Assembly (NCBI GenBank): GCA_024036415.1
Contig: JAMWET010000550.1
Coordinates: 268,501 to 332,500, forward strand
Source of the DNA: Prochilodus magdalenae
Lineage: Eukaryota; Chordata; Actinopteri; Characiformes; Prochilodontidae
DNA length: 64,000 nucleotides
Direction: 5' to 3'
Both the position numbers and the translations under genes were made by a program. The notes below the pieces were generated by a model that worked only from the letters and a program-made list of their open reading frames with translations, did no database searches and was not told where the DNA came from. Below, in pieces: positions 16,496-29,900 of this stretch (position 1 is its first letter; each line of letters begins with the position of its first letter).

Positions 16496-17448
16496 ATTGC
16501 TCGCAGGATGCGTTGGATTTAACAGGTGAACGCCATGTCTGAATGAAGGCGCAGGAAACGAGGGGAGGCCAACAAAAGCCTCAGAACCTGTTTGTGTGCT
16601 TTGAACACACATGGCGCCGGCTGTCCAAACACACCGTGTTTAATTAGAGGAGATAGAGGTGGGAATGGAGAGAGGAAAGGAGCGAGGGAGGGAGGACAGG
16701 AGGCCCTCATGTATTTTCCATTAATGCTGAGGATAGCACATGAGGAGTGGGCTGAGGGTTAGGCAAACACAGCCTGTTTGAATCTATCACACTGTGTGCG
16801 CACACGCTGGCGTACACCGAGCAGGTTTTAAAGGCTAGCGTGCTGGAACAGTGTCAGCAGGCGTACAGTGGAATGCAATTACACTAACTTACCGTCCAGA
16901 TCGGCCTGGAGCAAAGCAAGGCTTTTTTGGAGGGGTTATTGCTGGGCACGGAGTTATGCAACATGACTCAATTCTCTCAAGTAGGTCAACTACAGGTCAC
17001 TAGCTTTAGAGCATTGTGTCATATAAATACATAAATTAATGACATGCACAGATGCAGTGATGTGAAGCATATCCATCAGAAAAAACTTTGTGTCTCCAGT
17101 TTAGTCATTTTTGAGTTTTTGACATACTTTGAAAATGGATGTTGCCCTTTGCATAATTTTCATGATAAATGGACTGAGGGAAGTGGCCCATAATTACTTG
17201 GGAATATATCTGGTTACCTTGACTTGCATTTAAAATAAGGTAAATTTTTTCCATCTCCTGTAAGGCTATCATTTTGATCTTTAAAGGAAAACTTTAAAAT
17301 TTAAAACATGTATTGGTGAGCCCTCAAGGCCTCATAGGTATTTAGAGAAAGCCTTAAGATTTCTGTCAAATAAAAGCATTTCATATTTATTTAATAGCAT
17401 CATTGTAGTTATTGTATCTTGTTCGATACAGCCAGATTAACTACTAAT
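16496..17448. other. Intergenic, unique, nothing recognised
   Basis: 16500-16960 is moderately GC-rich and complex, with purine-rich GGAGGGAGG at about 16685. 16970-17448 is AT-rich. No exon-like structure. Confidence 0.35.
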
Positions 17449-17891
17449 GTACACTCATCACGAAAAGAATAGTATCACCCAGAAGGAAGTGTGAGGTTGT
17501 AATGCCTTTCAGAAGGATATGGGCAGTATTTATTAAGCTACACATACAGAAGTATTGTCTCTCAGCTAACGCACATGTATAAATTCCTAAAGGTGTCCAG
17601 TGATAATCCATCCCATGCAGCTTAAACATTCTCACACAGTAAATTGCGGTAGGGGTGGAGGTGGAGTGATACCAGGCCTTCTGGACGTGCTATGTATCAC
17701 AACAAACCACTAATCTTGGCACTGACCACCACACTCGGATTTGTTGGTCATCTCCTCCAAGAGAAAGGTGGGACTTGTCACTGATGACTCATGGAGGGCA
17801 TCACTGCTCGCAGGATTCTGTCAACCAACGGCAAGCCTACCCACCAAGTTTCATTCCTTCTGGGTGCAGATATCATTTTGAGGAGTGTATA
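17449..17891 (-). mobile_element. Tc1/mariner-derived element (family A)
   Basis: Ends ACTCATCACGAAAAGAATAG and CATTTTGAGGAGTGTA, with interior blocks as at 10601-11083 (TACACATACAGAAGTA, GTGATAATCCATCCCATGCA). Internally deleted. Confidence 0.75.
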
Positions 17892-18419
17892 TGCTGGTTT
17901 CCAGTAGGGCAAGTTTTTCTTTAGATCTTTTATAGACATCCTAGAGATGCCCAGACATCTGCAGGATATGTCTCTGACTCTGATTATGAGTAGTGGCCTG
18001 ACCGATGCATTCCAGTCAGAATACATTGGCGGCAGCTCTAAGCCTGGGCTCTGAGGGAGTCACTGTAAAACTGCTACAAGGTCAAATATGTGAAATGTCT
18101 GTCAAAAGCTTCAAATCACACATGATTAAAACCTATTAAAAGCTGCAAATATCATGTATTCTACCAAGCCTCAAAAATGTGTATCACTGTTAGCTTAATG
18201 CTAATATACTACTGGAATCCTATAGGAATGCTATCACAAATTAGCTTAATTGTAGCAGTGTTTTTTCCTCCTAGTTTTTGACCGAGATTTGACCGAACAG
18301 AAGGCCTAGCTCTAATAGTGATGGTCCTCCACTGGAAAAATGCCACAATTTTTTTAGAGGTCATGCATGAGTTAATGGTTACATTTATCAGAATGCCTCA
18401 GTGCATGTTTAATTGCCCA

Positions 18420-18760
18420 AACGTTTGTGTGCCATGTTCCAACACTAACAGGCAGGACAGAGAGATAACGGGGTATTTAGGCAGTAATTAGTGTGTGTGT
18501 GTGTGTGTGTGTGTAGCTTTGCTGTGAAGAGCAGCAGGCCTGGCTGATATTCGCTGGAGCTCTGTTTAAAGGCACTGCTGGGTAAACAGACTGAGGAAGG
18601 TCAATATTATCATAGGCTGCTCTGAGAACAGTCGACCGATGGGGCTCGCGCTGGAACTGACAGCTGTTTCCTCCCTTTTCACTTGCACTACAAAACTGAT
18701 CAAACAAGACAGAACTCGCACGTTTTACATATAGCATTTACACTAGTCATAGAATGCTGA
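18420..18760. promoter_or_regulatory. Candidate conserved non-coding region with (GT)12
   Basis: Unique, balanced sequence after a short (GT)n at 18490-18514, with a palindromic-looking CAGCTGTTTCC block at about 18660. Proposed only from texture. Confidence 0.22.
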
Positions 18761-19021
18761 TTACTTGGCATGTCAATCAAAGGATTGCTATATTTCCTGT
18801 ACCCAGACATGTCAGACATATTAACACTTGTTTAATAGAGTTTGTATACACACCTATCTTTCAGTCGTGTATCCACCAGTCTGAATAAGCTTCTGCATAT
18901 GGATACGCACTCAATGATCCACATTCAAGACTCCTTGTATTGTACAGTAATAAAAAACTTCCAGATCAGTGTGGCCTTGTACTTCAAGAGCGGCTGCATA
19001 CAATATTAGTGCAGTCTTATG

Positions 19022-19035
19022 CTGCCATCTGCTGG
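19022..19035 (-). promoter_or_regulatory. Strong CTCF-like motif
   Basis: On the minus strand CCAGCAGATGGCAG fits the 14-base core CCASYAGRKGGCRS at every position. Binding is inferred only. Confidence 0.4.
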
Positions 19036-19372
19036 TGAGGGTGTGTATTACACCAGGTCTTAATTTATATTTTGCCATGGTATTTCAGTTTGAGAGTTGC
19101 ATGTCCAGAGCAGGTATTTAAACATTAAATATTACAGTTCAGATACAAATATATTGACATTATTCACATTAGCCAATCTAAACCATTGTTTTCCGTATCA
19201 TGGCCCAATGCACATTAGGGTTGCCCATGCACTAACACTGCTGAAAATCATTTCTGAGCCACGTTATAATACTTGAACTGCTACCTTCAGATTGCAGGAT
19301 TCAGACACCAGTTGCAGGTCATCATTTTTACTGACACCAGAGGTTTATTAAACAAAACTGTGTATTTACAGC

Positions 19373-19625
19373 ATATCGTCGCTGTCCAAAGAAAAACAAG
19401 TATCTCCAAAATAGCAACTTTGCAGGAGATGCCAAAGCCCAATTTCATTCTAATGTAAGTTAATGGAACCAGAGTTTTACCAACCGCTCTTTGGGCCATT
19501 TCTGTTGGTCCATTCATCAGGAAATGAACACATGGTGTAAACAGCAGGTCATGTGATCAAATTATAGATAAAAGTAAAAATTGTCAAAAATGGAGATACA
19601 TGTCTTTTATTGGACAGCAACAATA
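19373..19625 (+). mobile_element. Palindromic MITE, family B (253 bp)
   Basis: Starts ATATCGTCGCTGTCCAAAG and ends TTATTGGACAGCAACAATA, i.e. inverted termini. The interior GCAGGAGATGCC, GTAAGTTAATGGAACCAGA and TTTCTGTTGGTCCATTCATC is shared with copies at 20828, 33568, 43828 and 53734. Confidence 0.85.
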
Positions 19626-20827
19626 CAAGAGTTTGTATTTAGTAGCCCCTTTTCTCTCTCTTGCTTTACACACTACTAGTAGTCATGATACTGGAACCTA
19701 CAACTTCAATACAATACTTATCAATACAATACCATACCAATGGGGCATCAGTGCAGAGCGAGAAAAAGGAAACATAGCACTGTAGGGAAATTTCCTGCAC
19801 CATTCCAGTAATTGCTGGTCTTATTCAGAGTTTACAAAATGACCATCCAAAAACAACAGCCACCCGCAGATCGTGCCCAGACAACAGGGCTTTAAATTAA
19901 ATGTGGGGTTTAGTTTAACCGATGATTTAACATCAGAAACTGGTGTTGGCCCATCAACACACACTTTTCATTCTACAATAAGAGCCAACTACAGCCATAA
20001 AATTATAAACATGTGCGAGCAAACTCCATATAGGAAAGTCTGTTCACTTGGCAGCCATCTTGGCAATGCCCTTGGGCAGTTATTTCCACTCGTACTTGTT
20101 TTCTAAGACTTTCCAGCCTCCTATCTCTCAGATTTGGGAAAGACCTACAAACCCCAAACTGAAAGCCTCATGAACTTTCAGAGAGAGATTTGAAATCACT
20201 GGCATTTTTGGATTGTGCATATCTCCACATCAGGGGGAGCTTTTCCCACTTGTGGCTTGGTAATATTGAAGAATGGGAAGAAGCGTTCGTAAGGAGCTTT
20301 TCGTTCACAAGTGAACCGTCTCTGCTCCCATTATAATGTCTCTTGTACAGGCCACATGAATCATTGCAAAGTCTGATGCAGGACCATTTCATTCTCTGAA
20401 AAATGGACAGACTTGATAGGGTGGGATATTGTACTGGTACGTGTTGATATATTTGGTATTGTAGCCCACTATTGACTGTGGATACACGGGAGACGTGGCC
20501 ACCTGCAGAGCACCATGGGAAGCACCGGACTCGAAGTAAGATCTACTTCGCATGTACTATTGCATCTCCAAAAATATAAAACTGATCAAAGTTTCTTTTT
20601 GTTCGTTATTTCATTCAAAAAGTCCCAACATAGTCTGGGCCAGTATGGCTCATGAATATCAGAAATCCAATACCTCAAATATTTGGTTGCGGCTCCTTTA
20701 CTAGGAATTGCTGCTTCAGGTGGGACACTGCTGAGAATTCACTGAAGCCCAAGTGCTTTGATAATGACCTTCACTTTGTCTGTATGGATGGGTCAGGTGT
20801 CTCATCTTCCTTTTGACAGGAGCCCAT
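19626..20827. other. Intergenic, nothing recognised
   Basis: Unique sequence between two family B MITEs. Short open frames only. Confidence 0.4.
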
Positions 20828-21080
20828 ATATCGTCGCCGCCCAAAGAAAAACATGTATCTCCAAAATGGCAGCTTTACAGGAGAGGCCAAAAGCCTTTTC
20901 ATTTTAACGTAGGTCAATGGAACCAGACATCTTTCCAAGCCCTTTTGGGCCATTTCTGTTGGTCCATTCGTCATGAGATTTTCACACAGTGGTAACAGCA
21001 GCTGGTGTGTTCAAATGATGTGTAAAAGTAAAAATGGGCAAAAATGGAGATACATGTTTTTCATTGGACAGTGAAGATAT
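20828..21080 (+). mobile_element. Palindromic MITE, family B (253 bp)
   Basis: Same orientation as the copy at 19373. Left terminus ATATCGTCGCCGCCCAAAG, right terminus CATTGGACAGTGAAGATAT. No coding capacity. Confidence 0.85.
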
Positions 21081-21409
21081 TCTCTAGGGGTTTTAGGTCA
21101 AGAACAGTAATCAGTGGTGGACAAATTACACAAACCAAACTTCCTCCCTGGTAGCATGATTTATTATGGCTCTAATGTTCTATTATCATTTCTGGAACAG
21201 GACTCTTAATCAGCTCAGTGTAGGTGAAGAGACTCTAGTGGGTCCCAGTCCACCAGTCTTTAATAGAAGCTCATTCAATAGTCTGACACTGATGTCTGTT
21301 TAAATGACCATAAGCACAAACACTGAGGGAGAACAGTTCCCGTTAGCTAGAACCAAGCTCTGTCCAACAGGTCAAAACAAACTCAAAACAACGTGACCAC
21401 TGTCCCCTG

Positions 21410-22030
21410 ATGGGTGGGCTCGCTTCATACTTCTGTTATTTGGACATATGTTTTTATTCACACATGGGCCAAAAGGATGGACAGATTTGGCAGTGGAGTA
21501 AAAAGGATGATACATTTACCTACTGTCCACCACCGATGGTAATATCATGGGCAACAAAGTTTTGGCAAAGGGTGTCCTGCTGGAAATTAAACGCAGGATC
21601 TCCATAAAGCTGGTGAGCAGATGGAAGCATGAAGTGCTCTAAACCCTCCTGGTGGGCAGCTGTGTTGACTTTGGACTTGATATAATACGGTGGACCAAAA
21701 CCAACAAATGACATGGCATCCCGAACCACCACAGACTGCCGAAACCTCACACTTCAGACAGCCTGGACTCTGTCTGGACTTCCTGAAGACTCTTGGACTT
21801 CCAAATGAAGTGCCAATCTAATCTTTAGCTGAGAAGAAGACCACTAAATAACAGTCCAGTCCTTTTACTCTTTATCCCAGGTGAGAAGCTGACATTGTGT
21901 CTGCTTCAGAAGTGGCTTGATATTAGACATTCTGCGGTTGTCGTTGTTTTCTTGGAGATGTCTGTGCATGGTGGCTGTAGCTCATACACCTTTGCTATGA
22001 TAGTAGTATGGCTTGATACTCTTTCAGTTT
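21410..22030 (-). pseudogene. Tc1/mariner transposase relic
   Basis: The minus strand reads VGFGPPYYIKSKVNTAAHQE, then HFMLPSAHQLYGDPAFNFQQD, the region around the second catalytic aspartate of Tc1-type transposases (usually ...FQQDNAP). It is disrupted and lacks the N-terminal HTH region. The 21755-22030 part matches the non-catalytic portion of the same fish element type. Confidence 0.65.
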
Positions 22031-22079
22031 AGCTGATACTCTTTTCAGAGCTTTCAGTGTAGAGCAAGGAAACTCTGAA

Positions 22080-22540
22080 ATGTCCTCCGCACAGAGACAT
22101 AAAGATTCGGGCCGAGAAGATCCTAATCTTTTAACTTTATGGTTGACATCATTTTCCGTTACCTCAGTGCTCATCTGTTAATGTCACCGTGACTGATTGC
22201 TTTGGCATACTGATCAATTCGTGAAAAGAAAATCATTATTTCCTACGCAATCACGGAAGCAATCAGGTCCTGTGTTTGTCTTTCCATGAAGAGATTATTC
22301 CTACAAAATAGGCAGCATGATTCAAAGATAAGGACATAATTCCGCTTTTGATCCCAGAAGATTTATGTTCATCTGACTGTACACAGTGTGGATCTATAGT
22401 CCTATCTGTGTTTAAATACAGTGACAGGTACAAACACTGTCATAAAAGGATCCAGTGCCTCTTTTTCATCGCACCTTTTAAACGTGTCACGGCAGACAGG
22501 AAAGAGCAGTTAATCTAAGCCAATAAGACTTTCTCAGCAG
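22080..22540. promoter_or_regulatory. Candidate conserved non-coding region
   Basis: About 460 bp of unique sequence without simple repeats. It is AT-balanced, contains TGATTGCTTTGG, AATCACGGAAGCAATCAGG and GATAAGGACATAATTCC, and lies between a transposon relic and a GA microsatellite. No open frame of note. Conservation is untested. Confidence 0.35.
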
Positions 22541-22676
22541 GCCGGTAAAACACACAGACGCGCTAGCTGTGTGTGCCTGTTTGAGTGTCTCCGCTTGCCA
22601 CGACATTTCTCATCATCTGTCAACAGAGGAGCGAATGCTGAGCAAACAGCATCAGTCAGCGTGTGTGCACAGCAAA

Positions 22677-22705
22677 TGAGAGAGAGAGAGAGGGAGAGAG
22701 GGAGA

Positions 22706-22744
<39 letters not shown>

Positions 22745-22831
22745 GGAGAGAGAGAGAGGGAGAGAGAGAGGGAGGGAGAGAGGGAGAGAGAGAGAGAGAG
22801 AGGGAGAGAGAGATGCAGGGCGAGAGAGAGA
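22677..22831. repeat. (GA)n/(GGGA)n purine tract
   Basis: About 155 bp of GAGAGA and GGGAGAGA units, all purine on the plus strand. It may form triplex DNA. Arg/Glu and Ser/Leu open frames here are artefacts. Confidence 0.95.
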
Positions 22832-22966
22832 CCCACTGGCCATAATTTTTTTTACTTTACTTTATCATTTAGTCGCTAGAATTTTGACATGCTGATCTAA
22901 TGCTGATCTAAGATAAGACCCTCTAATAATATAGATATAGACCCTCTAAAATAAGTTAAATATCTC

Positions 22967-23160
22967 TCTTTCTCTCTCTCTCTCCCTCTCTCTCTCTCAG
23001 ACTATTCTTTTTGATGATTATTTATTTATTGAGCTACACATACAGAGGTAGTGTCTCTCAGTATGGCGTCAGGCTACCATCTTTGCTAATGTAACATGTC
23101 CAATGTCGCATGGAGTTGTAGAGGTTCCTAATGGTGTCCTGTGATAATCCATCCCATGAA
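22967..23160 (-). mobile_element. (CT)n plus Tc1 family A fragment
   Basis: (CT)n at 22967-22999, then a fragment with GAGCTACACATACAGAGGTA and GTGATAATCCATCCCATGA as in the elements at 10601 and 17449. Only one end is kept. Confidence 0.6.
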
Positions 23161-24305
23161 TATACTATATATATATATATAGTAAATAAAATGGCTAGAT
23201 TTGAGTTAGTCATGTAGATGACTATGGGACATCAGCTACCATCAAACCACTGTAAAGAAATATGATTCTGTACGTTTCCCTGCCAGTTTCACATTAAACC
23301 ACTCTGAATGACTGTACCCCTTTAAATTCCCCTTTAAGAGCCTGTGACCTATGTTATTTAGTGAAACACTGCACGTTGTACATGAACCCAACCTGTTGTT
23401 CTATTCCTACTTGTCTTTTTGGCCCCTTGATGTCCGTAGTGGCCTTTTATATAGACGTCTCCATGGCCCTTATCTAGAGGAATTATCCATTTGAATTGAA
23501 TTGCGGTAAAATACTGTCCATGAAAGGTCAGAGAATTCATCACAGAGATGGGGACACAAGTTAGTTTTAGTTTTCCACCATACATGTGCAAATTTGCTTT
23601 TGGGTTTTGCACAGTTGCTACTGAAATGCCACTTCCTGCAGCTCACAGAGGTTTAACAGAGCTTCAGATGATGAACCATGCATTATAGAAAACATTCAGT
23701 CTGATGGTCAGAGCTGAGGCACTGCAGTACATGCAGTTTTTACAGGGCAGACACTATTTTTGACTAGCATGTAGTCAAACAACATTGCTAGCTAGTGCAA
23801 TAGCTAATTTTAGTTATTTTAGTGCAAAGAATTCATTAATATTTCCTATTTTAATGGTATGCTGGTGAGGGGCAATGGGAGCAGTTATGCTAATCACCAC
23901 CAAAACCAACATATCATCATCAAATGCAGAAAATGTTTTTTTGTTTTGTTTTTGGACAGCGATGGTGTGTTGTGTTTTGGATGTTGATATGCTGGTCAAC
24001 CAGCTTGGTGACCAGGTAATCCGGCCCAGCATGGAATTCATACTGGTCAGTGCTGTATTTTAAACTGACATACCATGTGACCAAGTCATGGGATAGCAGC
24101 ATGTAAATTAATCAAGTGGTTCTTCTAATAATTTTACCATTTAATTGGATTGAGCTTTTTGTCAATATGTTATATGTATATGTTGTCTTTCTTTAAATGT
24201 AGTTTCCCAGATTAAAATCCATTTTATTTCTCAATCCCTTAAACTGTAATGCTCAGCTACTTTGAAAAGTATGGTCACTTTTAGTTTATTTCAGAATGAA
24301 AATGG

Positions 24306-24342
<37 letters not shown>

Positions 24343-25309
24343 AGTGAACAATACTGAATCTCATTCTCAGGGCATTTACAAAACATTGAAAATTTGGCCT
24401 AACGAGAAGAGATTTTTTGCCAAAATACTTTAATTAGAAGCTTAAAAGACTTTTATTGGGCTAAAATGCATGGCAATATATCGCTGCTAGCTAGTGTATC
24501 ATTTTAAACTGGGTATTATGTAGAAACAGTAAAAAAGTGATGCAGTTTTCATTTTATTTATTTTATTTATTTTATGTCATGTCATTTCCCCTAGTGCAGA
24601 ATGTGGAGTAACTGTATTTTCTCAGAACACCATGGAATCTCTAAGACAGACTTCACAATGATTTATTGGAGGAATACTTAGCACAATAGAACTTGTACTA
24701 CATTCAGCCTCTAGATGTCCCCAGAGGACAATCAGGCCTTCCCAATCAACCCTATATCAATACAGTTTATTATAAAGATATTTACATGTTATAAATAGCA
24801 AAGGACAGAATAACCTTGTCAAAAATGCCCATGATATACAAAAACTGCTTATTTTAACCTTGTGTCTTAAGCATTAACATGTTCATCAGAAACCGTAGCT
24901 GTGTGGACTTTAGTAGAACACCCTACTGTTCACATTACTTCAGTGTTTTTGCTTGTTGGCTGCTGTACTGTGATCTTTGGCTGTATATCAATGCTGTATA
25001 TTTGAGGTCTGTTGTGGTTCATGTGCTTCATAAGAAAAGAGCAGTGTATATGGCACCATACCTCTGGCTCTAAAAACCCTCATCAGCACCATCTAGGTTC
25101 AGTGGAGTTCATGGTCACATACGGACTTACAAAATCATGTTCATTAAAACATATACACATTGGCTCACGTATATCTTCTGAGGTCTAACCGCATCTGGCA
25201 CTGCATAGTTCTAACAACACAAGCAGTACAGGTCGAAAACCAGGGACCAGCCTACAGGCATGTACTGTAGTCTCTAGTCAAAACTGACACTAGGCAAAAC
25301 CTATTCATG
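23161..25309. other. Intergenic
   Basis: Holds a (TTGA)n tetranucleotide at 24305-24342, a GCTGGTCAACCAGC-type fish repeat fragment at about 23985-24055, and TTTTATTTAT repeats at 24548-24575. No gene seen. The paqr5 3' UTR would extend from 26640 towards lower coordinates, but its end is not identifiable. Confidence 0.4.
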
Positions 25310-25978
25310 TATCAGTGGATATGTCTGAGGTGACCACATAACCACACCAAGGAAATAAGTGGAAAAGAACAAGAGTTTCCCAAACTGGATTGCAAAACAA
25401 TCCCAGAAGATCCAAAGAAAATGGGACTCCTAATAAACGTGAAGACCTGGTATCTTGGTAGAGCTTTTATCTTTGAGAAAATCCAGCTCCACTCTTCCTT
25501 CAAAAATCCACAAGGTGCTTCTGTACAGCCTTCCACTGTGAAAAGACACCACCTTGGGAAGACACTTCAAAGCTATGGGGCTAAACGGATGTGTAGCTGC
25601 CAAGAATCTGCCAAAGTCCTTGTTGACAAAAGAGAAGATCATTCACAAATCAAACAAAGTAGCTGCTGGTGTTCTCAGAACAATGGACTGACCACCTTTG
25701 AGTCCAGACCGGAATGTGTGACTTGCGAAAAGCAAAATAACTTGAACTTTGGTGGTGTGGAATAATATCCCTGCAGATTTCTATGAAAGACTAAAAGCAC
25801 ATCTCCTGAAGCTTATGGCAGCTGTCATAAAGATGAAGAGTGGCCACACTAAAGACTGAAACAAATGACATGACCATCCATATCTAGTTTTTTGGCCCCT
25901 GATGATGAAAAATGAAGGATCATTTTGACTGGGAATATAAAATGAATGAAGGGTGGTCACTGACTTTTGCACAGTCTA
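25310..25978 (+). pseudogene. Decayed Tc1/mariner element
   Basis: CCTTTGAGTCCAGACCGGAAT at about 25697 corresponds to the P-S-P-D-N block (usually PQSPDLN) of Tc1 transposases. The 3' part ends GGTCACTGACTTTTGCACAG, the usual terminus of this fish family. Reading frame destroyed. Confidence 0.6.
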
Positions 25979-25999
25979 TACCTGTGCTCCCTTGGGTCT

Positions 26000-26499
26000 A
26001 CAGTAATTGGCCATATTATCAGAAACACCTTAACAGACATAATGTATTCAGTCCCCCTCTACCTCATGAAAAGGGACAACTACAGCATAATGCCACCACT
26101 CCGCAGACATGCCTGGTTTTAAAGTGGTCAGTGTCTCTCCAAAATTGGTCACCACGGACGTCACTCCAAAATGTCTGCTATGGCATTAGTCCCCGCCCCC
26201 TGCACATTCTTATCTCAAGCATTTGTCTTCTGTGTGGCTTTACTCTCCAACACTCCACCTCCCACAGTTCTTACTATGAGTAGTATTGGCAATCTGTAAA
26301 ATACCCCCTCACAAGCTGCTGCCACCCCTGGAAAATTGGTCACCGGAGATTATTTACGGACTGTGTTATTCTCAGCACAGCAGTGACATGTTTGGGTGTG
26401 CTCTTACGAGAGAGCATAGTCCAGCTAGACCTGTTAACTACATAGCTACGAGGTGTGCCAGAAGGTGGGTGTATCTAATAAAGTGACCAGTAAGTGTAT
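26000..26499. mobile_element. MITE with CAGTAATTGGCC...AATAAAGTGACCAGTAAGTG ends
   Basis: The left end ACAGTAATTGGCCATATTATC is inverted relative to the right end CTAATAAAGTGACCAGTAAG. Same terminus type as the element at 6415-6876. It lies about 140 bp beyond the paqr5 stop, probably inside the 3' UTR or just downstream. Confidence 0.65.
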
Positions 26500-26640
26500 A
26501 ATAATACCTGATTAAATCTCAGTAACTCCTCAAAGCCCTTGAGCATTTTGTTAGTGAATGGAACACTGTGAACCAAACCCACTTAACATTATCCTCCACT
26601 CAGCTCTCTGGTCCAGGCCTCCAGGGGCCTCACAGAGCAC

Positions 26641-26900
26641 TTAGTGTCTACAGGTCTTCTTTTCTGAGTTGGATCCTTTGCTGGGGGCAGGTCTGCGGAG
26701 GAGAGGACAGCTGAAGAGGTAGATGATCCCCAGGCTAAGGACGATGCAGAGCATGGCGGCCCCTAGAGTATTGCTGAAGGTGACGGCTGGAGCGTGGGCC
26801 AGCAGCCATTGGCGCCTCAGAGCTATGTCCATCTCGATTGCCTTCATTTGGAAGTGTGTACCGATGATCCCACACACGTGGAACAATTGGTGGCTGTGGC
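26641..26900 (-). CDS. paqr5: paqr5 coding exon 7 (residues 253-338) and stop
   Basis: Acceptor ccctgcag. Begins within Gly253, then HSHQLFHVCGIIGTHFQ, the third PAQR signature with the two remaining metal-binding histidines (H256, H260). A final transmembrane segment (about 291-320) follows, then a short tail ending KKTCRH. Stop TAA is at 26643-26641. I could not place the polyadenylation site with confidence. Confidence 0.95.
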
Positions 26901-29900
26901 CTGCAGGGGGCAGTCAAGTAAACAATGCATGGCAAGTTAGAGGTGTTATTAGGTGGAGCCAATTCATTTTAAAAGTGGTGTCAGCACGTGTGTCACATGC
27001 ACTTAACCAGTGGTTCAGTCAAAAGTCTGATTCAGACAAATATCCCCAAATGCATGATTGGTGTCACTAGTGTTGTCACTGGAGCTAAAAGGCTGCAAGC
27101 TAACAAGCACAGTGGTATGGAAACGTTTGTGCGCCGCTGGTCAAATTACATGTTAAATGTGCCATGTAATGGAAAACTTTGTTTACATTACCCTAGTCAG
27201 TACATAGAACTGATATACCGTGAACCTCAAACACTGAGGTTCCTCCTTCAAATACAAATCCCAAATTTGCAAATGAATATATAAAATGAGCTTCCAAACT
27301 TCCAAAATCCTACACTGTTATGTAACAGTCTTGACTCAGCCTTGACTTATGTGGCCCCAAAACGTACATATGACAACACAGCCATTGCAACGAAAATGGT
27401 GGACTATGTGAACAAATGGTGGACTATCATTAGAAGCTGTGAAGGGAATGTCTGCACTTTCCACACCCTGTCTAAGGAACCAAATTGTAAACAGGCACAG
27501 TTAATATTCATCTTAAAACTAGAATGAAACTGGCTTCCTACTCACTAGCTTCCTAATCAAATGGTCCATTCCACCTTAAATGCTACATGATCCTGGACAA
27601 ATTGAATTCAGAGTTGTTAGTTTGCTTTGCATGGTTGTCTCTGTACGGTTTCTCAAACCTGGACTGAAGAGAGGAGCAGTTCCACCTTTATTAGCATCAC
27701 AACCTCAGTAGCAGCCTGTAAGTAGCAGCCATGCTGTGTTATTGTATTAGTGTTTGCTGGTTGATGCAGATTGAGCTAAACTTAAGGTTTCATAGAAGGA
27801 AACAGTTTTAATCTACTTTGAGTTGTCCAGATGGAGTGCAAGTAGCTAGTATAGGTAACATTAGCTACTAGCACGATCCAAGTTACTAGCATAGCTAACT
27901 AAACAATCTGATGATCTGGCTGATTATAGGTTAACTTTGTTTAGCTGTCTGTCTCTATTTCATCTCTGTTACTTCTGTGTGCTCACCGTGGTGTCTCACT
28001 GTAAACCAGCCCATCAGAGCAAAGCTCATCAAATTATTCATGAGCTTCAAAGAAACAGCGCTTTTCATTCTCGTAGGGTGTAAATGGAAAGGTAAAAGCA
28101 GATCTGGGCAACCGAACAATTTAAAATGCTGAATAAATGCATTCTAGTGCATCTTATCAGTTTTGTTATGATAGCAATAATATGCTGCATTATGTCAGTG
28201 ATGGACATTGCCAACATGCAGGGTTCTCCTGCCTCACAGCAGCTTCTAAGAGACGGCCCCACGTAAGTTCATATTTTCAGTACAAACCATGCTGTAGTAA
28301 ACCTACACATTGCACACCCCGAGGCTGAACTCCTTCTGTTATGCAAACACAGACAGCAGGGCTGATAAGTCCCGCCTTACCAATGTAGTCGAATCGTCCA
28401 GGTGCAAGTCTCTCAGGGAGGTGTGTGGCGAAAAGAAAGCCTGTCAGGAATGCCAGCAGTGTGTGGTAAATGTGAAGAGAGTTTGCCTCATTCGCAGTGC
28501 AGCCTTCTCCCGTACACAGAAATATCTAGGAAGAAAAGAACGATTGTCTTACACCACTCCAAAGGTTTCCAATGAACTCACCTAAAACACTTATAACCAT
28601 GATACAAATATATAGAGCGATAAGGTCTGTCTTTGCGTATGTCACATGTGCAGCCGAGCTGGAAGCTTGAGTCATTGGCATGTCTCACTATGTCAAACCT
28701 ACCCACCAAGTTTCATTCCTGTGGGTTGATTCCTTCTGGGTGCAACTGTATGAGCAACAGGACAAAACCTTGTCTCTATGTTTGTGTTGGCAAAATTTGA
28801 AACTACCTGTTGCGGTGTACATTATTTCTAAGTTGATGGTGAATGGAGCAAAGTCTTGTTTATATGCAGCACTATAAAGAAAGCGTGAGACTGCCCTTCA
28901 TTAATTTCATTTCCAGTCAAAACAGTGTGAGTATTTCAGTATTTAGTATGTCAGTATTATACTGTATGTTTACAGAACAGCTTTCATTCTCCTCCAAGAT
29001 TTTTCTACAAAACCTAGAGGGACATTTTATCACACCTATAAGGTTAAACATTTGGTTGCGTTTTCCACATATCGCAGTCCAAGACATTAACACATTCAAT
29101 AATGCTGAGATCTGGACTCTTTTCTCAGTTCTTTTCTCAGTTATGGCTTGTTTTCCTCTCACACTGCAAAAAAGTGACTCTAAAAAGTGACTCTAATTTG
29201 TTAAAGTGTTAGGGAAAGTTGTTGGCTGGGGGCAGATACTGACTTTCACATTGGACCACATGGTGGCGCTATAAATGCTGCATGTCAAGCTCTTCTTGAG
29301 AGAGGTTCCTGTCACGTTCTCTCTGTTATCCGTTATGTGCATGCCCTTTTCTCAACTTATAAAACCTGAGCACTACCTTTAATACACCTTGAGCTGGCTG
29401 ACCGCAGGAAGGTGGTCTCTCAGTGGGTCCAAACAGATTTAGGCACACACCTTTACTTAGGTTCATGTCTCATGTCATATTACAACACGTAGGGACAGTG
29501 TATCTTTGTTACAGCCGGGGTCAGGATGTGTTAATTAAACCCTAGACCGTCTGGTAGTTTAGCCCTATGATTCCTGGGCTCGTAACATAAGCAAATGAAT
29601 TAGTTTTATTCAACTCAGTAAATGACAGTGATTGAAAGAATCGTTCGTTCAGAGTCCTGTTTATTCAGGTCGAATAAACCTTATTCATTTGCTTGTAACA
29701 AATGAAAGTCATTTTTCTAGGTTAGTCTAACAAAACACCTTTTACAATGCACATTAAAACGGATGGACAGAAACACCTGTAGATGTTTTCACATACAAAG
29801 GATCATCTCACGAAGATGAAAGCTTTAACTGCTGTTTATCTAACGTTTTGAAGGTCGAGCAGGTGTTGCTTGGTTGTTAGCAGACTCATTTTCTTTGTAC

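Noticed and set aside
22534..22879. 100-codon open frames over the GA tract
   Set aside because: Microsatellite artefact on both strands.
29200..29560. Solo LTR
   Set aside because: TATA-like and poly(A)-like words, but I found no matching terminal dinucleotides with a target duplication and no second copy.
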